Assembly (NCBI GenBank): GCA_964508085.1
Contig: CAZDTI010000411.1
Span: 1 to 7,842, forward strand
Length of the DNA stretch: 7,842 nucleotides
DNA from: CALGLS01 sp964508085
Lineage (GTDB): Bacteria; Bacteroidota; Bacteroidia; Chitinophagales; Saprospiraceae
Direction: 5' to 3'
Position 1 is the stretch's first letter. Every line of letters starts with the position of its first letter. Both the position numbers and the translations under genes were made by a program. The notes below the pieces were generated by a model. The model was not told the origin of the DNA. It saw nothing but the letters and a program-made list of their open reading frames with translations, and did not search any database. Below are positions 1-5,680 of this stretch, piece after piece.

Positions 1-2249
1 ACGGTATTTTCATCACCATCTCCATAGCCGAGTTGCGCTTGTCCTTCATTCCAGGAAACGTCATTATAAGTATTGAGCATCCAATTTGCTCCAGGGTTTG
101 TACCATTATCAAAATATTTCCAAGTGGACTCCTTAGTTATTAAAGTGGCCAAAGAACCGATGGACCAACCTTCAAACTGATGCCCTGCTTGTGCTTCGGC
201 AGTCAAAGAAGTCGGTAACCCTTCAAGGTAAGTTCCCATCCAATTAGATCCGGGAACTTCTTGGGCATTGATTTTTATTTTTCCACCTAAAGCAGGTTCT
301 GTAATCAGCCCTAAGGCCGACGTGTTAGTTACATCAAAATGGTCAATCAAGTCTTGGAACATAAACCCATGTCTTTCTTCCACATACTTATGTAAAAGCA
401 ATACCTCGTTTTGCCAAAATTGGAAACTCTCCATCGCATCACCGTAATTCGAAGTCATCCCCTGCCAGCGATCAATGTGCATTGGCATTTCATATTCCAG
501 GCGAGATTGATGCTTGTCTATATATTTTTTAATTCTATTCGGATGGAAAGTAGTGTACAAGTGATCGGCAAATCGAGAGAGAAAAGCATTGGCGAAAGCT
601 TCATTATTTAGCATATTTCTTAAAGCCACTCTCGCCCAGGCATATCCGGAAGGGCTATTATCTGTGGTAAAATAATCAATGCCGTTATTGCTAGAGCCCG
701 AGAAACCTCTATCGAAATCTGAAAGTATCCATCGCCATTTAGCACCTGGCGTTTTGGGTTTCCAAATTTCGATATTGTGCCCCCAGGAAGAATTACTCAA
801 GTAAATTTCAGTAATGAAAAAATTCATGAAATTTTCTATGTCCAACACTGCTGCTACATTATCGTAATTGCTTTGTATACTTAGGTCTTGATTTAGATAA
901 TTCCACAATTGCTCAAATTCAATACTGTCTCCTTGTTGCACTTCTCCATTGTTTTCTACCAAGTCATATTCACTTCCATCCAAATCAAAGTTGTCTTCGA
1001 TATAACCGTCATTAACCCTTGATCTCAAGTTATGAATGCCAAGGTATTCCCCGTTTACGTAAACGATGGTTGGCCGAAAACCTGAAGTTTCCATCCCCAT
1101 TGTTTCTCTGGCAAGCTCTTGACAAAGACCATCGCGGAACAGGGTAAAACTCCAATCACTTCCTCCTGCTCTCAAAATAAAGCTATCGAACTTGCTTCTC
1201 CGCCGATCAAAGAATAGCGGGTATTCTATATTATTTTCATCGTATTCATTATCGAAATAAATCCCTAACATTTTTTGAGGCAACTGCCAACTGTTCAAAC
1301 CATTGACTTTGGTTCCCGCCAATTCATTAATGGCCGCGCGATCCGATCCATCATTTTCGAATAATTCAATATTAATCGGATACTCCCAAAGCGGTTTAAA
1401 ATCTTGGACATACAATCCTATATCAGCATCCCAAAAGTATTCTGGATTAGTGCTAATGGAAACAACAGGCAGTTTTCTATTTTCAAAATTTTCATTTAAA
1501 AAATAAGTTTGAGTCGTTGCTTTTCCTGGAATTTGATTGGGTACAAAAACAGAAGCGCGAAGATTTGTGGTACTGCTTATAGTGATCGGATCAGTGTACA
1601 ATGGATCAGCTTCCGTTGGAAAAGAACCATCCAGTGTATATCTAATCGCTCCTTCAGATGCACTAAGCGATACTGTAAATGGATTGTTGTAAAATCCACC
1701 TTTCTCAGAAAATTTCACTCGGGAGTAAGTAATCCCATCGAAAGAGCCTGTCCCGTTGGTACTCTCCGGGGTTGGGGTTTGAAAAAATCCCCAATCTGAA
1801 TTTCCATCACTAACACGACCGTAAGAGATGTCCGTACTTTGCGCAGGATATTCAATCGCATCCAACAAAGCACCATCCGCCGCAAAAAGTCCAATTTCCT
1901 CTCCCCCTTTTGCCAACTTGAAATTGGTATGAATGCCTACATCTTCTCCATCCGCCCAAATCAGTAAATAACCATTGGCAGGTATTTGAGTACCTAGTGG
2001 AAAAGCCCATTTTGTGGAATCACTGAGATTATCGCTAAGGAAATGTCCGGACAAATCTTGAGTACTATTCGTTCCATTATACAATTCTATCCAATCTCCA
2101 GTGTCTCCAAAATCAGGATCTTCAAGAATAGACGAATTAGAAGACAGCAATTCATTGATAAATACTTCTTGTGCAAATGAGGTAGAAGTGCTAATCGCTA
2201 ATAGGAAGATAGCCATCCATAGTTTGTGTCGAAGGGAACTTGAATACAT
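1..2249 (-). CDS. Secreted CotH-kinase family protein with lamin-tail domain (partial, C-terminus beyond left edge)
   Basis: The minus-strand frame stays open for 749 codons from the ATG at 2249-2247 to the window edge. What is seen: a signal peptide at residues 1-26 (hydrophobic LWMAIFLLAIS, cleavage after SFA before QE); a lamin-tail-like domain at about 27-160 (VFINELLSSN, GDWIELYN, GYLLIWADG); a chitobiase/hexosaminidase C-terminal-like beta domain at about 175-255 (RYTLDGSFPT at 203-212); and a CotH kinase-like domain at about 265-640, with RAGGSDWS from 360, RDGLCQELARE at 372-382, VNGEYLGIHNLRSR, and DFDRGF at 511-516 as the likely metal-binding DFD motif. An InlB-repeat-like segment (GGKIKIN from 655, FEGW) and the start of a galactose-binding/jelly-roll-like domain (WKYFDNG near 711, QLGYGDGDE) follow. 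CotH-family proteins are atypical protein kinases in spore coats; the role in secreted Bacteroidota proteins is largely unknown. I infer an exported surface protein. A C-terminal sorting domain cannot be checked because the end is missing. An in-frame ATG at 2345 would bury the signal peptide, so 2249 is preferred. Confidence 0.93.
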   Translation of the reverse strand, partial: MYSSSLRHKLWMAIFLLAISTSTSFAQEVFINELLSSNSSILEDPDFGDTGDWIELYNGTNSTQDLSGHFLSDNLSDSTKWAFPLGTQIPANGYLLIWADGEDVGIHTNFKLAKGGEEIGLFAADGALLDAIEYPAQSTDISYGRVSDGNSDWGFFQTPTPESTNGTGSFDGITYSRVKFSEKGGFYNNPFTVSLSASEGAIRYTLDGSFPTEADPLYTDPITISSTTNLRASVFVPNQIPGKATTQTYFLNENFENRKLPVVSISTNPEYFWDADIGLYVQDFKPLWEYPINIELFENDGSDRAAINELAGTKVNGLNSWQLPQKMLGIYFDNEYDENNIEYPLFFDRRRSKFDSFILRAGGSDWSFTLFRDGLCQELARETMGMETSGFRPTIVYVNGEYLGIHNLRSRVNDGYIEDNFDLDGSEYDLVENNGEVQQGDSIEFEQLWNYLNQDLSIQSNYDNVAAVLDIENFMNFFITEIYLSNSSWGHNIEIWKPKTPGAKWRWILSDFDRGFSGSSNNGIDYFTTDNSPSGYAWARVALRNMLNNEAFANAFLSRFADHLYTTFHPNRIKKYIDKHQSRLEYEMPMHIDRWQGMTSNYGDAMESFQFWQNEVLLLHKYVEERHGFMFQDLIDHFDVTNTSALGLITEPALGGKIKINAQEVPGSNWMGTYLEGLPTSLTAEAQAGHQFEGWSIGSLATLITKESTWKYFDNGTNPGANWMLNTYNDVSWNEGQAQLGYGDGDENT

Positions 2250-2662
2250 GTCGATATTTCGTTTGTATTCCTTTGACAAAAAACAATTGTCGCATTTTAC
2301 CAGAGGAACGCCATTGATCAAATAATAAATATGGGAATACTGCATAGAGTTAAGCAAGAATGTAGAACCATTCTCTATTTCCCAGGTATAAAGTTATGCA
2401 GATGAGGATTGGGTTAAAATCGGATTACAAAATACAACAAATTATGCACAGTGCTTTCGATTGATCCTTATTTTTATGTAAATACAAGGAATATGGTAGT
2501 CTGGGAAGGCTTTACTGACTAAAAAATGGGTAAGTAAAAGCGATCAAAGGCTTATTATTGCAATAAATTAAGTAGATAAACCCAAAAATATTCTTAAGTA
2601 GAGTTTTCATAATCAATAAAAAAACTTATCTTTGTGGCCGTTTAGAGTAAAAAACTAGTATT
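2250..2662. other. Divergent intergenic region between the CotH gene and rpmE2
   Basis: About 410 AT-rich bases lie between two divergently transcribed genes. The right end holds a convincing plus-strand promoter for rpmE2, listed separately. The left part must hold the leader and promoter of the minus-strand CotH gene, but I found no exact TAnnTTTG on that strand. The nearest match is TATTATTTG (minus strand, 2327-2319), which has three instead of two spacer bases and no good upstream box. No coding region, tRNA or clear repeat is visible. Confidence 0.6.
2604..2634 (+). promoter_or_regulatory. Bacteroidota-type promoter of rpmE2
   Basis: TATCTTTG at 2627-2634 matches the Bacteroidota -7 consensus TAnnTTTG exactly. 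TTTT at 2604-2607 matches three of four bases of the TTTG -33 box, with 19 bases between the elements, the usual spacing. Transcription would start near 2640, giving a short leader of about 22 bases before the ATG at 2663. The match and the position are seen; promoter activity is inferred. Confidence 0.72.
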
Positions 2663-2941
2663 ATGAAAAAAGAAATCCATCCGGACAATTATAGAATGGT
2701 CATCTTCAGAGACCTATCCAATGAGGAAGAATTCATTACTAAATCCTGCGTTCCTTCAAAGGAAACTGCTGTTTATAAGGATGGTAACGAATATCCTGTA
2801 GTAAAATTAGAAATTTCTAATACTTCTCACCCTTTCTTTACGGGTAAGATGAACTTCGTCGATACTGCTGGACGTATTGAGAAATTCAACAAGAAATTCG
2901 CAAAATTTGCTACTAAGAAAGAAGATAAGCCTGCAGAATAA
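2663..2941 (+). CDS. rpmE2: 50S ribosomal protein L31, type B
   Basis: This 92-residue protein is a structural component of the large ribosomal subunit and contributes to inter-subunit contacts. Recognition rests on the L31 pattern: KKEIHPDNYRMVIFRD at the N-terminus, YPVVKLEISNTSHPFFTGK in the middle (the SHPF-TGK signature), and GRIEKFNKKFAKF near the end. It is the zinc-independent type B (C-minus) form: only one cysteine is present (KSC near residue 29) and the CxxC zinc pairs of type A are absent. The length is normal for type B with a short acidic/lysine tail (KKEDKPAE). It appears monocistronic, with its own promoter just upstream and an intrinsic terminator about 20 bases after the stop. 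In some bacteria type B L31 is Zur-controlled; no Zur-like site is evident here. The start is the first ATG after the promoter, without a Shine-Dalgarno sequence. Confidence 0.97.
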   Translation: MKKEIHPDNYRMVIFRDLSNEEEFITKSCVPSKETAVYKDGNEYPVVKLEISNTSHPFFTGKMNFVDTAGRIEKFNKKFAKFATKKEDKPAE

Positions 2942-2960
2942 GCAGTATAATTTTTTCTTA

Positions 2961-2996
2961 AAAAAGCCCGGTTACGAACATGTAGCTGGGCTTTTT
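2961..2996 (+). terminator. Intrinsic terminator after rpmE2
   Basis: AAAAAGCCC (2961-2969) pairs perfectly with GGGCTTTTT (2988-2996). The stem continues inward as GGTTAC with GTAGCT (two G-U pairs), giving about 15 pairs around a six-base loop (2976-2981). The A tract on the left and the T tract on the right mean it could work in both directions. It lies 19 bases after the rpmE2 stop. Confidence 0.9.
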
Positions 2997-3089
2997 GAGT
3001 TTAGAAGCTCAAACTGTCTTCCGCAATACCCTTCTTTTTCCTATTTTCACAAAACTTTAAGAAGCTTTCTCATTATAAATCATAGCTTC

Positions 3090-3099
3090 TATACGTTTA
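3090..3099 (+). promoter_or_regulatory. Possible -7 promoter element upstream of the 3145 gene
   Basis: TACGTTTA at 3092-3099 matches seven of eight positions of TAnnTTTG. It lies about 45 bases before the ATG, in a very AT-rich stretch. The upstream box is poor: TTTC at 3066-3069, 22 bases away. The core ATACGTTT recurs at nearly the same distance before the gene at 5681, which supports it as a promoter element. This is a tentative call. Confidence 0.35.
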
Positions 3100-3144
3100 T
3101 TTTATATACATCAACCTCTATTTATATAACTATAGCCCGCTACC

Positions 3145-4764
3145 ATGAATTTGAACTTCCTTAGCCTCTCTCCCCTCGTTTTCTTTTTCCTAATTAGCCT
3201 TTCCATAAATGCCCAACAGAAAGATCAAATCAAATGGGGCAAACAGGTCAACAACAAGACGAAATCCGTAATGGATAAAATCATTAGTCAAGATGCTACT
3301 GGTTTTTATGTACTCAAAACACGTCAGGGCAATCAAGAACTGGTAGATGGACCTCAAAAGGTTTATATCGAACATTATAACCAGAAGATGAACCTAACCA
3401 GAGGAAAAGAAATCAAGATGAAGTGGAAAAAGAAAAAGCGTCAGTTTGAGGATATCCTAATGATTGGTGGAGAACTATATCTCTTCACTTCTTTTAACAA
3501 CCAAGGAAAAAGAAAAAACTTTCTCTTTGCGCAAAAAATGAATAAACGAAGCTTTGAAGTGGAAAAAAAGTTAAACTATATTGCAGAAATTGATACCAGA
3601 AATAAATACAAGGAAGGTCGTTTTAATTTTCACATCTCTACAGACAGCACTAAAGTACTCGTCTTAAACGAATTGCCTTACAAAAAAAACCAACCAGAAC
3701 AATTCGCACTCAGAGTTTACAACAATGACCTTACACTAAGCTGGCAAAAAGATATTGTCCTCCCATACAACGATGACAAATTCGACATTGAAGATTACCA
3801 GGTAGACAATCAGGGAAATGTATATTTACTTGGCATGCTTTACGGCGATGGATCTCTAAGAAAGAAAAGAGGTCTTCCGAACTATCAATACGTCTTGTTG
3901 GCGTATACCAATCTGGGAACTGAGAAGAAAAAGTACCCAATCAAACTTCGGGAAAAATTCATTACTGACCTTACCTTCCGGCCTTCCAATAACGGCGAAC
4001 TGGTTTTCTGCGGCTTCTATTCAGAAAGCGGTACTTATAGTGTCAGAGGTACTTACTTTTTTAGAATAAACCCCGCTACAAAAGAGATTTTCAACAAAAG
4101 TCTAAAAGAACTTGATTTTGAGTTCCGTACCGAATATGTTTCCAACAGAAAAAAACAACGCATGGATAACGATGACAAAAGGTCTGAACTTTACCAATTT
4201 TCACTTGACGAACTCATTCTTAGAAATGATGGAGGAGCATTGTTAGTAGCGGAACAATATTTCGTTGAAGAGGTTAGGGAATTCGACCCTTATTATGGTG
4301 GTGTTGGCACCTTTGGACGATATGGAAACAACAATCAATATAGAATCAGTTACATTTACAACTACAATGACATCATTATCGTTAATGTAGATCCGAATGG
4401 AGAAATCGAATGGGCGAGTAGAATTCCGAAGCGACAGGAAACAGAAAACGATGGCGGCTGGTATTCTTCTTATTCCATGTCTATCGTTAGAGACAAAATC
4501 AATTTTATATATAATGACAATGGTCGAAACTTTGGCCAAAACGCGGATCAACGAAGAAATCGTTATAACTTTAATGGTCGAAATTCGGTGATCGTTCTCA
4601 GCCAAGTCAGCCCGGACGGAAGTATTCAAACAAGACCACTGGGCGGAAACAGGGAAGGAGGCGTGCTAACCCGACCAAAAGCTTGCAAACAGATTGGGCC
4701 AAAAGAAATCGCAATTTATGGGGAGAATGGAAGAATATATCGATTTGGGAAGTTGACATTCTAA
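3145..4764 (+). CDS. Exported beta-rich protein of unknown function
   Basis: I do not recognise a named family for this 539-residue protein. It starts with a clear signal peptide (residues 1-23, hydrophobic LVFFFLISLS, cleavage after INA before QQ), so it should be periplasmic or outside the outer membrane. There is no lipobox cysteine and no other membrane segment. The mature part has repeated hydrophobic strands following D/N-G turns: GFYVL near 53, GELYLF near 109, NVYLLG at 225-230, GELVFCG at 284-290, GALLVAE at 364-370, and DPNGEIEW and SPDGSIQT later. This suggests a beta-propeller, which is inference only. Residues 86-100 are strongly basic (KMKWKKKKRQ). Residues about 381-410 and 456-480 are rich in Asn, Tyr, Gly and Arg, with the heptad YNxNGRN occurring twice. 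The gene follows the rpmE2 terminator by about 150 bases, so it is transcribed on its own or with purN downstream. A T9SS sorting domain is not evident at the C-terminus, which ends RIYRFGKLTF. Confidence 0.85.
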   Translation: MNLNFLSLSPLVFFFLISLSINAQQKDQIKWGKQVNNKTKSVMDKIISQDATGFYVLKTRQGNQELVDGPQKVYIEHYNQKMNLTRGKEIKMKWKKKKRQFEDILMIGGELYLFTSFNNQGKRKNFLFAQKMNKRSFEVEKKLNYIAEIDTRNKYKEGRFNFHISTDSTKVLVLNELPYKKNQPEQFALRVYNNDLTLSWQKDIVLPYNDDKFDIEDYQVDNQGNVYLLGMLYGDGSLRKKRGLPNYQYVLLAYTNLGTEKKKYPIKLREKFITDLTFRPSNNGELVFCGFYSESGTYSVRGTYFFRINPATKEIFNKSLKELDFEFRTEYVSNRKKQRMDNDDKRSELYQFSLDELILRNDGGALLVAEQYFVEEVREFDPYYGGVGTFGRYGNNNQYRISYIYNYNDIIIVNVDPNGEIEWASRIPKRQETENDGGWYSSYSMSIVRDKINFIYNDNGRNFGQNADQRRNRYNFNGRNSVIVLSQVSPDGSIQTRPLGGNREGGVLTRPKACKQIGPKEIAIYGENGRIYRFGKLTF

Positions 4765-4860
4765 GCGGTAGACGGTTTTACGGTAGACAGTGGACGGCTC
4801 CTACGATCGTAGGGCCGTCCACCATCTACCCGTCAGCCGTCTACCCGTCCACCGTTTAAC
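4765..4860. repeat. GC-rich inverted array of TRGACGG-like heptamers with a long hairpin
   Basis: This intergenic element begins right after the stop of the 3145 gene and ends about 10 bases before the purN start. The left arm reads as units TAGACGG (4769-4775), TTTTACGG, TAGACAG, TGGACGG (4791-4797). The right arm carries the same kind of units in reverse complement: TGGACGG (4815-4821), GTAGATGG, CTGACGG, GTAGACGG, TGGACGG (4845-4851) and TTAAACGG (4852-4859). At the centre, GTGGACGGC (4790-4798) pairs with GCCGTCCAC (4814-4822) around the perfect palindrome CCTACGATCGTAGG (4800-4813), with one bulged T at 4799. Further out, GGTAGA (4782-4787) pairs with TCTACC (4825-4830), and GGTAGACGG (4767-4775) with CCGTCTACC (4837-4845). 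Its base composition is clearly more GC-rich than its surroundings. It may be a dispersed REP-like or MITE-like element. It lacks a T tract, so it is not a textbook terminator. Confidence 0.85.
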
Positions 4861-4869
4861 AAACTATAC

Positions 4870-5448
4870 ATGAGAAACATCGCCATTTTCGCTTCCGGTT
4901 CTGGAAGCAACGCAAAAAAAATACTCGAATACTTTGAGGGACATCTTGATATTCGAGTGGCGCTAATTGTCACCAACCGATCTCAAGCGGGTGTTTTGGC
5001 CCATGCCGAATACCACAATATTCCTACAGCACACATCAAAAAGGCTACATTTTACGAAACAGAGGAAATATTAGAAATATTTAATAGATATTCCGTCGAT
5101 TTCCTAGTATTGGCGGGCTTTTTGCTGCTTATTCCTCGTTATTTAGTACAATCGTACCCACATCACATCCTGAACATCCATCCTGCTTTACTTCCGAAAT
5201 ATGGCGGCAAAGGCATGTACGGCATGAACGTACACCGAGCCGTCAGAGCAGCCAACGAAACCGAAACCGGCATGACCATTCATTGGGTCAATGAACATTA
5301 TGACGAGGGAGGTATTGTTTTCCAGGCCAGTTGCAAAGTAGCTCCGGAAGATTCGCCGGAAGACATTGCAAGAAATGTACTCCAATTAGAGCACCGGCAT
5401 TATGCGGAAGTCATCGAGCAGACCATTACCGATTTAGCACCTAAGTAA
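4870..5448 (+). CDS. purN: Phosphoribosylglycinamide formyltransferase (GAR transformylase)
   Basis: PurN transfers the formyl group of 10-formyltetrahydrofolate to glycinamide ribonucleotide (GAR), giving formyl-GAR in step three of de novo purine synthesis, in the cytoplasm. The 192-residue protein opens with RNIAIFASGSGSN, whose SGSGSN loop (9-14) binds the GAR phosphate. The catalytic triad is intact: Asn102 and His104 in LNIHPALLP, and Asp145 in YDEGGIVFQ. GFLLLIPRYL (83-92) is the usual folate-site region. The length is slightly shorter than the E. coli enzyme (212 residues) but no active-site element is missing. The HPALLPKYGGKGMYG stretch with a methionine-containing GKGMYG loop is typical of Bacteroidota PurN. 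The ATG at 4870 is chosen because the family motif begins four residues in. No Shine-Dalgarno or TAnnTTTG is visible between the hairpin array and the start, so transcription may come from upstream or from within the array. No other pur gene lies in the window. Confidence 0.96.
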   Translation: MRNIAIFASGSGSNAKKILEYFEGHLDIRVALIVTNRSQAGVLAHAEYHNIPTAHIKKATFYETEEILEIFNRYSVDFLVLAGFLLLIPRYLVQSYPHHILNIHPALLPKYGGKGMYGMNVHRAVRAANETETGMTIHWVNEHYDEGGIVFQASCKVAPEDSPEDIARNVLQLEHRHYAEVIEQTITDLAPK

Positions 5449-5459
5449 AGATTTCGTCT

Positions 5460-5679
5460 AAAAACGTATCTAATTTACTGTATATCAGTATATAAACAAC
5501 AATAATATCACTTTCAATCTATTAGTGATGCTGTACTTCCTTTTCCAAGGTTTCAGCTATTCTAAAAGATGGTAAATTCCTAATTGGAAATTTGCAATAG
5601 AAATGATAAAAATTGTAGTTGTACTGTTTATACGTTTTGATAGCACAACATAACATATCCTCACAAAACAAAAACGTAT
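5460..5679. repeat. Three copies of 9-mer AAAACGTAT around the promoter region of the 5681 gene
   Basis: AAAACGTAT occurs at 5461-5469 (plus), as its complement ATACGTTTT at 5630-5638, and again at 5671-5679 (plus) directly before the ATG. The two plus copies extend to the 10-mer AAAAACGTAT. The last two copies form an inverted repeat with a 32-base spacer that would span the leader. TACGTTTT (5631-5638) also resembles the -7 consensus TAnnTTTG, followed directly by G. Candidates are operator sites, a promoter plus leader hairpin, or chance in AT-rich DNA. Confidence 0.4.
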
Positions 5680-5680
5680 T

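Noticed and set aside
1509..1799. Plus-strand open frame of 96 codons
   Set aside because: It lies antisense and codon-aligned within the CotH gene. The minus strand there encodes recognisable chitobiase-like sequence, and the plus translation is Trp/Arg/Ser-rich with no family features.
2101..2325. Plus-strand open frame of 74 codons
   Set aside because: It is mostly antisense to the signal peptide and lamin-tail part of the CotH gene, with no supporting signal.
3060..3090. Inverted repeat AGAAGCT ... AGCTTCT upstream of the 3145 gene
   Set aside because: Seven pairs with a 17-base AT-rich spacer in an AT-rich leader is weak. It could be an operator, but nothing else supports it.
2877..3164. 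Plus-strand open frame of 95 codons overlapping the rpmE2 end
   Set aside because: It starts inside rpmE2 in another frame, runs through the terminator hairpin and overlaps the next gene's start. The product is compositionally unlike a protein.
4243..4629. Minus-strand open frame of 128 codons
   Set aside because: It is entirely antisense to the well-supported exported-protein gene at 3145. The long run comes from Asn/Tyr/Asp-rich codons read backwards, giving an Ile/Val-rich product with no upstream signals.
4765..4860. CRISPR array or riboswitch reading of the repeat-rich purN leader
   Set aside because: The units are 7-8 bases with no spacers and face each other, unlike CRISPR. Although it precedes a purine gene, it shows no purine, PRPP or THF riboswitch core that I can recognise; the sequence is explained by heptamer repetition.
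5476..5490. Small hairpin TACTG-TATAT-CAGTA after purN as a terminator
   Set aside because: The stem has only five pairs, with no GC-rich core and no T tract. It is too weak to call.
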